Shown: positions 25,305 through 34,722, numbered from the stretch's first letter. The stretch is DNA of 64,000 bases from Arcicella sp034519515 (GCA_034519515.1 JAXHOK010000031.1:21198-85197), one strand, 5' to 3'. The notes: generated from the letters alone by a model not told the origin. Program-made: numbers and translations.

Positions 25305-26009
25305 TTAAATTTTGTTCAAATATTCTGGAAACATTTCCCGCCAAATATCCCAATCATGTGTGCCGTGCCAACGAATATCCAACCAATGATTGATGTTTTT
25401 GTGGGCTAAAATTTTGGAAAGTCGTTCGTTTTCGGGTTTACAAAAATCGGCATTGCAGGTTCCCAAGGTAATATTCATATTCCAAAGGTCTGGATTATCG
25501 GCATTTGGCAGAAAATCTGGGGGATTATTAAAAAATACGTTATTGTCGTAATATCCATTCAAAAACGAACGAATATCAAAAGCGGCTCCCATTGTGAATA
25601 AATGTGAAACCTTTTCAGGATGTCGGAAGGCAAAATTTGCGGCGTGAAACCCTCCAAAGCTACAACCTGCTACTGCCACTTTTTTTACATTACATTCATT
25701 CATAATGGCAGGAATTAGCTCTTCATTCAAATATTGATCATAAAAATTGTGATTTTTGATTCTCTCCGACGGATGAAGATGCTTGCCATACCACGAATAT
25801 TTATCAATGCTATCGGGGCAATAAATCTTGATTTTCCCGCTCTCAATGTGTCCTCGGGCGGATTCAATCAATTTGAAATCTTTTGCCTCAAAATAACGTC
25901 CCATTGTGGTTGGAAAAATAATCACAGGATAGCCCCAATTGCCATAAACAAGCATTTCATTATCCGCACCCAAATGATGTGAATAGTATTTTAGATAGCG
26001 TTCTTGCAT
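25305..26009 (-). CDS. alpha/beta hydrolase, esterase (COG4947-like)
   Basis: A 234-residue cytoplasmic hydrolase and the first gene of the amidoligase cluster. The nucleophile elbow is GCSFGG (S117), and a C-terminal HGTHDW motif supplies the histidine. The N-terminal part (ERYLKYYSHHLGADNEMLVYGNWGYPVIIFPT) is typical of the small 'esterase family' proteins seen next to YbdK-type ligases. No signal peptide is present, unlike the divergent esterase at 26118. It could trim or transfer an ester or thioester group on the cluster's product. Classification is firm; the substrate is unknown. Confidence 0.78.
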   Translation of the reverse strand: MQERYLKYYSHHLGADNEMLVYGNWGYPVIIFPTTMGRYFEAKDFKLIESARGHIESGKIKIYCPDSIDKYSWYGKHLHPSERIKNHNFYDQYLNEELIPAIMNECNVKKVAVAGCSFGGFHAANFAFRHPEKVSHLFTMGAAFDIRSFLNGYYDNNVFFNNPPDFLPNADNPDLWNMNITLGTCNADFCKPENERLSKILAHKNINHWLDIRWHGTHDWDIWREMFPEYLNKI

Positions 26010-26117
26010 AATTTTCTATTAAAATGGTTTTGGCTTAATAATTTGTTTGTAAGTTTGTTTTACCCTAAAAATAGATATTGTTTTCTGATTTCAAAACTAA
26101 TTCAATGATAATTTTTT

Positions 26118-27005
26118 ATGAAAAAAATCGGACTCATTGTTATCTTTTATGGAATAATCCTAAATCTAAATGCACAAGCAAAACACTTAAAACTCATGCA
26201 AAATGATTCGCTGTTGCTTCAGATAGAAGAAAAATTCACTTCTAAGCACCTTCATAGACAAGTTGAATTAACTTTGATTTATCCAAAAATAAAAAATACA
26301 AAATTACCGATTCTATTTTTTAACGATGGGCAAGATTTTCATGATTTAAACATGAAACTTCACATCCAGGCTTTATTAGATTCAAATAAAATTATTCCTC
26401 TTTTGTGCGTAGGTATCCATGCCAATCATAATAGATTGCAAGAATATGGCACTGCCAGTCAAGCAGATTATAAAAACAGAGGAGCAAAAGCCAAGCAGCA
26501 CAATGATTTTGTTTTGAAAGAATTATTGCCATACATCAATAAAAAATATTCAACTCAAAATAAGGGTAATGTTATTGCTGGATTGTCATTGGGCGGACTT
26601 TCGGCGATGGATATTGGTTGGAATAATCCGAAAGTATTTTCAAAAATTGGTGTTTTTTCGGGTTCATTTTGGTGGCGACAGAAATCAGAAGAAGAGGGTT
26701 ATAAAGATGAAAATGACCGAATTATACACAACATCGTGCGAGGAGGGATTTTCAAAAAAGGCATGAAATTCTGGTTTGAGGCTGGGACAAATGATGAAAC
26801 TTCAGACAGAAACAACAACGGAATTATTGATGCCATTGATGATACGTTGGATTTGATGAAAGAATTAGAAAAAAAAGGTTACAAACAGCCACAAGATATT
26901 GTTTATGAGGAAGTTAAGGAAGGGGAACATAATGCCAGAACTTGGGCAAAAATATTACCTAATTTCCTAATTTGGGCTTTTGGGAAGGAAGTCGTAAGTC
27001 ATTAA
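26118..27005 (+). CDS. secreted alpha/beta hydrolase (esterase D/Fes-like)
   Basis: Exported hydrolase of 295 aa. The signal peptide ends near residue 20 (NLNAQ). The core has PILFFNDGQDF, the nucleophile GLSLGG (S157) and GVFSGSFWW, as in enterochelin-esterase-like and esterase-D-like proteins. A C-terminal EGEHNARTW supplies the catalytic histidine. A short calcium-like loop (DETSDRNNNGIIDAIDD, near 231-247) is present. It is divergent from the amidoligase cluster and may or may not be functionally linked. The last codons overlap the left arm of a palindromic repeat, so the final residues (KEVVSH) may be repeat-derived. Confidence 0.8.
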   Translation: MKKIGLIVIFYGIILNLNAQAKHLKLMQNDSLLLQIEEKFTSKHLHRQVELTLIYPKIKNTKLPILFFNDGQDFHDLNMKLHIQALLDSNKIIPLLCVGIHANHNRLQEYGTASQADYKNRGAKAKQHNDFVLKELLPYINKKYSTQNKGNVIAGLSLGGLSAMDIGWNNPKVFSKIGVFSGSFWWRQKSEEEGYKDENDRIIHNIVRGGIFKKGMKFWFEAGTNDETSDRNNNGIIDAIDDTLDLMKELEKKGYKQPQDIVYEEVKEGEHNARTWAKILPNFLIWAFGKEVVSH

Positions 27006-27081
27006 GTTGTAAGTCATAAGATTGGGGAGTACTTATTTTATTTTCTGTTTTTATAACTTACGACTTAACGACTTATGACTT
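26989..27081. repeat. imperfect palindrome (AAGTCGTAAGTCATT words)
   Basis: A 31-nt left arm (26989-27019, beginning AAGTCGTAAGTCATTAAGTT) and right arm (27051-27081) are reverse complements with about five differences, around a ~30-bp loop. The left arm starts inside the esterase coding sequence and includes its stop codon. Confidence 0.75.
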
Positions 27082-27177
27082 TAAAAACCTTAATTTATCA
27101 TATAATTACAATCTCAAACAACTTTACTCATTAATATTGCATCTTATTATTAATCTACCAAAATAAACCCCTTTCTT

Positions 27178-29790
27178 ATGTTAAAAATCAATAACCTCTT
27201 TACCGTTCTAATTGCCAGTTTTATCTCATTTTCGGTTTATGCAGGTGGCGTAAAAGGCACTATCAAAAACACCAAAGGAGAACAACTTTCTTTTGCTTCG
27301 ATTATCGTAAAAGGCACTTCCCGAGGCACAATGGCGAATGAAGATGGGCGGTATGAATTATCGCTCGAAAAGGGTTCTCATACGCTCATTTTTCAGTATT
27401 TGGGGCATAAACCATTTGAAAAATCTGTCGAAATAGACTCAGATTTTATCATTTTTGATGCCATCCTTTCCGAACAATCTGTTACACTAAACGAAGTCCG
27501 TTTTTCTGCCAAAGCCGAAGATCCTGCCTATACAATAATGCGAAAGACGATTTCAATGGCTAAATTCAAAACCTTAGAGTTGGATGCTTACACGTCTCGC
27601 ACGTATGTAAAAGGCACTGCCCAGATGAAAGAAGTGAGCAGTTTTATGAAGATGCTGGCGGGGAAAAAAATTGAAAAAGAGTTAGGTCTCAAAATTGGGC
27701 AAGTTTATGTGATTGAATCCATCAATGATATTAGTTTCAAGCAGCCTTCGGCAGTAAAAGAAAAGGTGGTTTCTGCCCGCAATAATCTTCCCAAACAACT
27801 TCAAGACCAAGGGGCAAATTTTATTACAGTTTCAAGAATTAATTTTTATGCTCCCAAACCTTTTGGTGATATGATTTCACCTTTATCTCCCTCAGCCTTA
27901 GCATATTATCGGTTTAAATATGAAGGCGATTTTCAAGAAAATGGGCAGTTAATTAATCGAATTAGAGTTATGCCAAAGTCAAGAGGTGAGAATGTTTTTG
28001 AGGGTGTAATTAACATCATCGAAGATACTTGGTATGTGCATAGTCTTGATTTGAAATTTAGTGACGATAACGCCTCCAATCACATCAAAATAGTTTGTTC
28101 GCCTTTTAAAGAAGTTTGGCTGCCCGTAAGTTATGCGTTTCGTTCTGATTTTGATGCTTTTGGCTTTAAAGGATTTTTTAATTATGTTACCAATGTCAGA
28201 AATTATAACGTTACACTCAATGAAAAATATCATCAAAAACCTGTGGTAATTGATGAGAAAATTGATAAAGCGGAAGCAGTTGCGATTAAAAGTGAAAAAG
28301 TTGATGCGAAAACGGCTTTGAAACAAAAGCAAATTACGAGAAAACAATTAGAGAAATTCTTGAAAGAATCTCAAAAAGAGGATAAAAAAGAACGTAAAAC
28401 CAAGGGTGAAGATGTGGCAATGGTGCGATCATACAGCATTGAAGTTGATACTTTATTCAAAAAAAGAGGTAATGATTTCTGGAATCAAGAACGCCAAGTA
28501 CCTTTGACAGATTTTGAAATCAAGGGTTATGCCCAAGGTGATAGCATCGCAAAAGCCAGTGAAGGTAATTACAAGAAAGATTCCATCAAAAATTTGCCCA
28601 TTTTCAAAGTGCCACATATTCTTATGGGGAAAGTTTATAACTATGGCAAACGAGATGATTTATACGGATTTTATCCCCGGAGTTTGACCTATACTTCACC
28701 ATTTTTTGGCGTTGATCTAAACACAGTTGATGGATATTACGCCCAAGGTAGTTTGAAATACGAAACTCGAGAGAAATTAGTGAAACGAACGTCTCTTTAC
28801 ACAGATTTGCGTTATGCTTTCGGACGAAAGGCTTTTAATTTTGATGTGGGTTATTATCATCTTTTGAATCAGCATACCTACGAAATAAAAGCGGGGAGCA
28901 TGGTGCAACAATTCAATGAGAATAACCCCATTCAAAATGTTGCTAATTCGATTTATACGATGTTTTTGGAAGAAAACTATTTGAAAATTTTTCAGAAAGA
29001 TTTTATCAATTTTGAATATCGAAATCGTTTTTCTCAAGCATTTACGGGTGTTTTTAATGTAGAATATGCTCAAAAGAAAGAATTACAAAATTTAGATAAT
29101 TTCAAACCCTGGATTAACAATAAAGAAAAAGAATTTACCCCAAATCGCCCCGAAGGGCTGGAATTGAAAGATAGTAAATTCGTAAATCCTGAGGTATTGA
29201 CGGCTGACATAAATCTGATTTTCAGACCATTTGCCAAGAAAAGAGCTTTTAATGGTAGAGAATTTACTGTGAATCAAGGTAATCCCATTTTCAGAATAAA
29301 AAGCACGAACGGAATGTTGTCAGATGGCAATTTTTCAAGATTGCAAGGAAGTTATGAGCAGACTTTTGAACTGGAGAAAATTGGCGATTTACATTTCTTA
29401 GCTAATTATGGAGGGTATCTGAAAGCACCAACTTATTTCTCAGATTATAGACATTTCAATGGAAATAAAACCATTTTACGTTCATTCAGTTTTGATGCTT
29501 TTAGAAATTTAGATTATTACAGACACAGCACAACGGGCAATTATCTGGAAGTTTTTGTGGCTAATGATTTTCAGAAATTTCTTCTTACGCAAATCACGCC
29601 ACTGAGAATTTACGGCTTGAAAGAATCAATTTTTGCTAATTATCTAAACGTTGCCAAACAGGATTTTAATTATCTGGAAGTGGGCTACGGAATTTCAGGA
29701 ATTGGTAAATTATTTGGCTTGGAAGTAGTAGGAAATTTTGTAAATGGAACTTACGGTTCAACGGTTTTGAGGGTGAAGTTTAATAGGTGA
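27178..29790 (+). CDS. DUF5686 outer-membrane protein with carboxypeptidase-like N-terminal domain
   Basis: An 870-aa protein with a signal peptide (~22 aa, ending VYAGG). A carboxypeptidase regulatory-like (CarboxypepD_reg) beta-sandwich covers residues ~24-100 (GTIKNTKGEQLSFASIIVKGTSRGTMANEDGRYEL), as seen at the front of many TonB-dependent receptors. The rest is the DUF5686 region, a predicted outer-membrane beta-barrel with aromatic-rich strands ending in GSTVLRVKFNR. A lysine/glutamate-rich linker lies near residues 365-415. The function is unestablished. It is monocistronic, and a 33-nt repeat pair follows its stop. Confidence 0.82.
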   Translation: MLKINNLFTVLIASFISFSVYAGGVKGTIKNTKGEQLSFASIIVKGTSRGTMANEDGRYELSLEKGSHTLIFQYLGHKPFEKSVEIDSDFIIFDAILSEQSVTLNEVRFSAKAEDPAYTIMRKTISMAKFKTLELDAYTSRTYVKGTAQMKEVSSFMKMLAGKKIEKELGLKIGQVYVIESINDISFKQPSAVKEKVVSARNNLPKQLQDQGANFITVSRINFYAPKPFGDMISPLSPSALAYYRFKYEGDFQENGQLINRIRVMPKSRGENVFEGVINIIEDTWYVHSLDLKFSDDNASNHIKIVCSPFKEVWLPVSYAFRSDFDAFGFKGFFNYVTNVRNYNVTLNEKYHQKPVVIDEKIDKAEAVAIKSEKVDAKTALKQKQITRKQLEKFLKESQKEDKKERKTKGEDVAMVRSYSIEVDTLFKKRGNDFWNQERQVPLTDFEIKGYAQGDSIAKASEGNYKKDSIKNLPIFKVPHILMGKVYNYGKRDDLYGFYPRSLTYTSPFFGVDLNTVDGYYAQGSLKYETREKLVKRTSLYTDLRYAFGRKAFNFDVGYYHLLNQHTYEIKAGSMVQQFNENNPIQNVANSIYTMFLEENYLKIFQKDFINFEYRNRFSQAFTGVFNVEYAQKKELQNLDNFKPWINNKEKEFTPNRPEGLELKDSKFVNPEVLTADINLIFRPFAKKRAFNGREFTVNQGNPIFRIKSTNGMLSDGNFSRLQGSYEQTFELEKIGDLHFLANYGGYLKAPTYFSDYRHFNGNKTILRSFSFDAFRNLDYYRHSTTGNYLEVFVANDFQKFLLTQITPLRIYGLKESIFANYLNVAKQDFNYLEVGYGISGIGKLFGLEVVGNFVNGTYGSTVLRVKFNR

Positions 29791-29798
29791 TAAAGGCA

Positions 29799-29876
29799 AC
29801 TTCCCGAAAGTTCTTTTTACTTTCGGGAAGTTTAATCAACCAAACTTCCCGAAAGTAAAAAGAACTGTAGGGAAGT
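29799..29876. repeat. 33-nt palindromic unit, inverted pair (copy 2)
   Basis: The units at 29799-29831 and 29844-29876 both have ACTTCCCGAAAGT arms and are near-perfect reverse complements of each other. They are separated by 12 bp, as in copy 1 (13232-13308). It lies between two convergent genes and ends just before the stop of the PIG-L gene. Confidence 0.92.
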
Positions 29877-29882
29877 TTAAAA

Positions 29883-32375
29883 TTACTTCCCTACAGAAAT
29901 CAAATTCGCAAACAAACGATATGCCCCTGAAACCCCCGCTGGTAATTGTCTAAAAAAAGCATAACCCGTAAAAATATAGTTTCCTTTTCCGTGTTTTGCG
30001 TATAATAAACCACCATCATTCGCCTTTTCATTGGGGTCATTAGATGATAAGATGGCTTCGTATTTAGCATCCCATTCGTTCGGGAAATATAACCCTCTTT
30101 CTTGAATCCAACCTTCAAAATCTTTACTGGTAATTTTGTTTGGACTGTTCAAAATAATGCTCTCAGGCTTCAAAAATCGAATTTCTGCTTCTTCAACCGT
30201 AACTCTATTTCTGGAAACCCTAAAAGGGAATGGACCCATACCCCCTTCAATTTTTTGTAAATTATTGTTTACCTGATATTGAACAATCATATTTCCACCT
30301 TTTTCAACGTACTCCATCAATTTTTTCTGGTAAAATTTCAAACGTTCTTCCGTATTGTAAGCACGAACGCCCACTACAATTGCATCAAACTTTGCCAAAT
30401 CTTCGCTCAATTCTTTTTCCGTAAGCATCGAAACATTGTAACCAATCTGACGCAAAGCTGATGGCACTTCATCACCTGCCCCTGCAATGTACCCAATGGT
30501 TTTTCCTTTCGTTTTAATATCCAATTTTACCACTTTTGCTTCTGCAACAGGGAACAATGTTTGTGGAGGAATGTGGTCATACGCAACCGTCAAGATTCCT
30601 CTATCAAAAGTTCCATTCGCAGTTTTGGCAATTGCTTTGATTATTCCCTCCGAATTTTTATCGGTTGGCGTTACTTTAAAAACTACTTTCTGCTCTTGGT
30701 ATTTATTGGTTAAATTAAAATCAATGCTCGAAGGGCTTGATTTCCAACCATTTGGTAACTCTAAACTTACACTTCCCAATACGCCAGTTTTGGCTGATTT
30801 TAAATTTACTTCAACATCTTTGGCTTGATTATCCGCAAAAACATAAACCTTATCGGCAATGTTGACAGTTACTTCTGGACGAATTTCAAAACTACGATAC
30901 AGTTCGCCTCTTACTTCGTCAGTGTATTTAAAATTTACGGGAACAGTAAAGGTAAGTGGCTGATTTTCAATTATAAAAGTAAATTCCACTTTCAAATCTG
31001 AGAATTTTTCGGGCAAACCAATTAATTCCTGATTATCAACTCGATACATTCCTTTTCCTATTTTTTTCTCCGCCAACCAATACGGCTGAGTCAGATTTTG
31101 ACCTTTCGGAATTTCAACGGGGAAAGTGATTCTCTGTAATTCATTATTCATCAAATCCACTTTCATGGTCGTATCTTTCGACAATCCCACCAATTTAATT
31201 CTATTTAAAGTCATCGGAAAATCTGAGCGATTTATGGCTATCGCAGTTATATTCACTTTCTCGCCCGATGCTGCTGAATATTCATTGGGATTTGCCTCAA
31301 AATACAATCCTGAACAAGCAATAATAAGATTTTCTAATTCTTTTCTTTTCTGAGTTTTCCAATATTCATCTTCTAAACCATTTACTAAATTTAAGGCTTT
31401 TACTAACGTTGGAATGATTGCAGAAGGCTTATCAGTATTAAAATTCTTAATAGCATCGCTCACCAAAACCTCAATCGCTTGTCCACCTTTTACCCGATTC
31501 CAGGTAATATCAACGCCATCAAATACATCTTTTTGAGCCTTATCGCCAAATTTATGAACGAAATATTCTGGACGCAAGCCTCTGTTCCGTGGCACGCCAA
31601 AACCTTGTGATTTATGCTGTGAGCGACTTTCTGCGGCAATTTCATTGTATGATTTTCCTAACAATGGATTAAAACCACCAATTTCAACTTGAATAAAATC
31701 GCCCTCGGCAGGTTTTTGCGAAACTGCTCCAAAATTAAAGGTATTCCAAACCACTCTTTTGGCTTGCCAAGGTTTCACATATTTTAATTGCTCGGGATAT
31801 TTTGTGGCATCGCCAGATAATTTAAAAGCCTCCTCTGCCAAAACCGCCGAAGCCGAGTGATTGCCATGACCCGCCCGTGCATCAGGAGGAAAACGACAAA
31901 TAATTACATCAGGGCGGAGGTTTCTAATTCGCCAAACGATGTCGCCCAAAACGGCTTCTTTACCCCAAATTTGGAGTGTTTCTTCGGTATTTTTAGAGAA
32001 ACCAAAATCATTAGCACGAGTAAAATACTGCTCAGGACCATCAATATTACGAGCCGCCAAGAGTTCCTGAGTACGGATAAGTCCCAGTAAATCAGATAGT
32101 TCTGAACCAACTAAATTCTGACCGCCATCACCACGAGTTACTGATAAATAAGCAGTTCTAACTTTTCGTTCTTTGGCAAGCCATGAAAGCATTACAGTGT
32201 TTTCATCATCGGGGTGAGCCGCAATGTAAAGAGCAGACCCAATCACATTTAGCTTTTTGAGATTTAATAAAATCTCCCCCGTTGGCATGGGTTTAATAGT
32301 CTGAGAATAAGTAGTTTGGAGGAAAAATAAAGCAAAAATAAGGAGTGGGAAAAAGTGGCTTTTGAGCTTGGACAT
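29883..32375 (-). CDS. PIG-L (LmbE) family deacetylase with C-terminal amidotransferase-like domain
   Basis: An exported 830-aa protein with a signal peptide ending near residue 24 (TTYSQ). The zinc-dependent N-acetyl-sugar deacetylase domain has AAHPDDE (H54, D56, D57) and the distal AGHGNHSAS histidines (H170/H173). A long beta-rich middle region (~380-640) resembles NPCBM/FN3-type accessory domains. The C-terminal ~190 residues (KTIGYIAGAGDEVPSALRQIGYNV ... FDAIVVGVRAYN) resemble a class I glutamine-amidotransferase/ThuA-like fold without an obvious cysteine nucleophile. It probably acts on an extracytoplasmic glycan. The substrate is unknown. Confidence 0.85.
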   Translation of the reverse strand: MSKLKSHFFPLLIFALFFLQTTYSQTIKPMPTGEILLNLKKLNVIGSALYIAAHPDDENTVMLSWLAKERKVRTAYLSVTRGDGGQNLVGSELSDLLGLIRTQELLAARNIDGPEQYFTRANDFGFSKNTEETLQIWGKEAVLGDIVWRIRNLRPDVIICRFPPDARAGHGNHSASAVLAEEAFKLSGDATKYPEQLKYVKPWQAKRVVWNTFNFGAVSQKPAEGDFIQVEIGGFNPLLGKSYNEIAAESRSQHKSQGFGVPRNRGLRPEYFVHKFGDKAQKDVFDGVDITWNRVKGGQAIEVLVSDAIKNFNTDKPSAIIPTLVKALNLVNGLEDEYWKTQKRKELENLIIACSGLYFEANPNEYSAASGEKVNITAIAINRSDFPMTLNRIKLVGLSKDTTMKVDLMNNELQRITFPVEIPKGQNLTQPYWLAEKKIGKGMYRVDNQELIGLPEKFSDLKVEFTFIIENQPLTFTVPVNFKYTDEVRGELYRSFEIRPEVTVNIADKVYVFADNQAKDVEVNLKSAKTGVLGSVSLELPNGWKSSPSSIDFNLTNKYQEQKVVFKVTPTDKNSEGIIKAIAKTANGTFDRGILTVAYDHIPPQTLFPVAEAKVVKLDIKTKGKTIGYIAGAGDEVPSALRQIGYNVSMLTEKELSEDLAKFDAIVVGVRAYNTEERLKFYQKKLMEYVEKGGNMIVQYQVNNNLQKIEGGMGPFPFRVSRNRVTVEEAEIRFLKPESIILNSPNKITSKDFEGWIQERGLYFPNEWDAKYEAILSSNDPNEKANDGGLLYAKHGKGNYIFTGYAFFRQLPAGVSGAYRLFANLISVGK

Positions 32376-32463
32376 AATAAAATTTGTTGATGTTTATTTT
32401 AAAACAGAATATTGGTACAAATCTAATCAATACTATACAATTAGCTGTGGATTATCGGAAACA

Positions 32464-32558
32464 ATTAGACCACAGATTATACAGATTTAATGGATTCTCA
32501 CGGATTTCTATATTCAATCTGTGCTAATCTGTAAAATCCGTAAAATCTGTGGTCTAAT
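32464..32558. repeat. imperfect palindrome (ACAGATT/AATCTGT words)
   Basis: The outer 15 bp are perfect: ATTAGACCACAGATT (32464-32478) with AATCTGTGGTCTAAT (32544-32558). The inner arms pair imperfectly around the words ATACAGATTTAATGGATT and TGCTAATCTGTAAAATCC. It sits between the ABC1 kinase stop and the PIG-L start, both on the minus strand. Confidence 0.75.
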
Positions 32559-32572
32559 CAAAAATCAATTAT

Positions 32573-33901
32573 CTAATATGCAATCATTGATTTTGCACAA
32601 AGCCACTCGGGACGAGTAGTTGTAACTTTTGCTCTCAACTCGTTCAAAATGGAATATAACCCAAAATAAGTTCTGTTCACATACAGACCGTGTTGTGAGC
32701 CTCTGGCAACTTTTGAAGTTCTCAATTCTTCTAAATTTTGCAATTTTTCGGCGTATTGATACACACTTTCAAAATAATTATCATCGGCAAAATCAAATTC
32801 GTCTACTGAGAATGGTTTTCCTAACAGATAAATCATTTCGGTGAATAATTCGGTAAAGAATACTTCTTCTTTAGGATTGTCAGATTGGGTAATAAATTCT
32901 AATTTTTTGAAAATATCAACCGTTCTGTCCTTATCTTCCAAGGTATCAAAATTGATTAAGGCAAAATAATTATCGTAGAAAAATTCTGGAATTACCTTGA
33001 TACATCCAAAGTCAATAACGCCCATTGTCCCGTCTTCACGCATTAAAAAATTACCTGGATGCGGGTCTGCGTGAACTTGGCGAAGCGTATGAATTTGATA
33101 GTCATAAAAATCCCATAATGATTGCCCTATGTGGTTTCTGACTTCCTGAGAAGGGTTTGTTAATAAAAATTCATTCAAATGAAAGCCTTTTAACCAATCC
33201 ATTGTCAAGATTTTATCACTTGAATACTCTGGATAATATTTTGGAAAAAACAAGCCTTCAATGTGCGAACAGGCCTGTGAAATCTCCACGGAACGCTCTA
33301 ATTCAAGATTATAATCGGTTTCTTCCAACAACTTCTCACGGACTTCGCCCATGTATCTGTCCACATCTTTTTCATTCAAACCAAACATCGCAATCGCAAT
33401 CGGGCGAATCATTTTTAAATCACTACCAATACTTTCTGCCACACCAGGATATTGCACTTTGACCGCTAATTCTTTGCCGTCTTTGGTGGCTTTATGCACC
33501 TGCCCGATTGAGGCAGCATTGGCGGCATTCATATCAAAAGTATCAAAAATTTCTTGGGGAGATTTACCTAATAATTTCCTAAAAGTCTTCACCACCAACG
33601 GACCCGAAAGGGGAGGGGCAGAATATTGCGACATCGCAAATTTCTCCCGATATGCCCGAGGCAACATTCCCTTGTCCATGCTCAACATTTGCGTAACTTT
33701 CAAGGCAGAACCTTTCATTTCGCTCAATGAAGCATAAATATCGCCCGCATTGTCTTTGTGTAATTCATCTTTGTTGGTTGTTGGGTCGATGAATTTTTTG
33801 GCATTATATTTTAAATAATTTCCACCTATTTTCACACCAGTCTTCACAAACTGCGTAGCACGTGCCACTTTTGAAGTAGGTATTGAGCTTTGTTCTTTCA
33901 T
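32573..33901 (-). CDS. ABC1/AarF (UbiB-like) atypical kinase
   Basis: A member of the ABC1/ADCK/UbiB family of atypical kinases and ATPases involved in lipid and quinone homeostasis. Motifs present are AAASIGQVHKA (the A-rich loop, ~138), ELAVKVQYPGV (ATP-binding lysine), RQVHADPHPGNFL (catalytic) and MGVIDFGC (metal-binding DFG). The extended KxGQ-like N-terminus is present as SALKVTQML. I start it at MKEQSSIPTSKVARATQF (33901). A longer frame from 33928 would translate part of a palindromic repeat. It is followed on the same strand by no further gene and preceded by a TetR regulator, probably as a pair. Confidence 0.88.
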   Translation of the reverse strand: MKEQSSIPTSKVARATQFVKTGVKIGGNYLKYNAKKFIDPTTNKDELHKDNAGDIYASLSEMKGSALKVTQMLSMDKGMLPRAYREKFAMSQYSAPPLSGPLVVKTFRKLLGKSPQEIFDTFDMNAANAASIGQVHKATKDGKELAVKVQYPGVAESIGSDLKMIRPIAIAMFGLNEKDVDRYMGEVREKLLEETDYNLELERSVEISQACSHIEGLFFPKYYPEYSSDKILTMDWLKGFHLNEFLLTNPSQEVRNHIGQSLWDFYDYQIHTLRQVHADPHPGNFLMREDGTMGVIDFGCIKVIPEFFYDNYFALINFDTLEDKDRTVDIFKKLEFITQSDNPKEEVFFTELFTEMIYLLGKPFSVDEFDFADDNYFESVYQYAEKLQNLEELRTSKVARGSQHGLYVNRTYFGLYSILNELRAKVTTTRPEWLCAKSMIAY

Positions 33902-33919
33902 TATTTTTAGCTGTGGGGG

Positions 33920-33996
33920 GTGAGGCATGAGATTTGAGCGATGAGGAGTGAAATGTAGGTTGTTTACTACTCATTACTCAAACCTCATTGCTCACG
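33920..33996. repeat. imperfect palindrome, TGAGCAATGAGG family (copy 3)
   Basis: The left arm GTGAGGCATGAGATTTGAGC... GATGAGGAGTG pairs with TACTCATTACTCAAACCTCATTGCTCAC on the right. It lies between the TetR gene stop and the ABC1 kinase start. Confidence 0.65.
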
Positions 33997-33997
33997 T

Positions 33998-34630
33998 CTA
34001 ACGGTTTTGATACATAAATTTTGCAAAATCAAGGACTGAATCGAGGGCAGTTGAACCCATTAAATCAAACGAAGTGTTTACTGATTTTTCAATCATGGCA
34101 TCGGTTTTCTCAAATCCTTTTGATTTATCTTTTACCCAAAAGTCAAGAATCATCAAAAACTGCAACCAAAAAGCATCTGGATAACGATCATCCAAAAATC
34201 TGCGAGGAGTAACTTCCTGACTTTCTTTACCTTCCATCACTAAATCACGAGCATATTCTTTAAAACCGACCTTCAAATCAGTCATAAATACGGGCGTTTT
34301 GAGTTTTCTTTTGTCAATCAATCGCCAAGTTTGGGAAGCATAACTTCTATTATTTTTCATGATTTCTATCCAAGTATAATAGAAAGCCAATAGTTTTTCA
34401 CGAACACTATAATTAGCATAAACCGTGTCACTTTCGATTTTGGTGATGGTTTCTTTCATAAAACCTAACCAAATATCGCTTTCCAATAACTCAAAAGAAT
34501 TGTAATGGTCGTAAAACTCTGCTTCTTTCATTTTTAATTTCTTGGTAAACGAATAAACCGATGGTGGCTGTGTTCCGTTTTCAAGAAAGAACTCCATATA
34601 GGCTTGCTTTATCTTTTCTGCTTTCTCCAT
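33998..34630 (-). CDS. TetR/AcrR family transcriptional regulator
   Basis: A 210-residue regulator. The N-terminal ~50 residues form a helix-turn-helix of the TetR type (KIKQAYMEFFLENGTQPPSVYSFTKKLKMKEAEFYDHYNSFELLE). The all-helical C-terminal part is the ligand-binding and dimer domain. I start it at MEKAEKIKQAY (34630); 15 further upstream codons are possible but do not fit the fold. It is cotranscribed with and likely regulates the ABC1 kinase gene 96 bp downstream. The effector is unknown. Confidence 0.75.
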   Translation of the reverse strand: MEKAEKIKQAYMEFFLENGTQPPSVYSFTKKLKMKEAEFYDHYNSFELLESDIWLGFMKETITKIESDTVYANYSVREKLLAFYYTWIEIMKNNRSYASQTWRLIDKRKLKTPVFMTDLKVGFKEYARDLVMEGKESQEVTPRRFLDDRYPDAFWLQFLMILDFWVKDKSKGFEKTDAMIEKSVNTSFDLMGSTALDSVLDFAKFMYQNR

Positions 34631-34709
34631 GTCTTGTGATAAGGATTTGTTGTATTTAGATAACACGTAGTACAAAAACTTTGTTTCTATTTTGAAAGAA
34701 TTTATGGTG

Positions 34710-34717
34710 TAACTTTG
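34710..34717 (+). promoter_or_regulatory. candidate -7 box upstream of the aminotransferase
   Basis: TAACTTTG is a perfect TAnnTTTG match. TTTG at 34691-34694 (15-bp spacing) or 34680-34683 (26 bp) would be a non-ideal -33 element. If used, the 5' untranslated region would contain the palindrome at 34723-34816. Confidence 0.45.
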
Positions 34718-34722
34718 TATTC

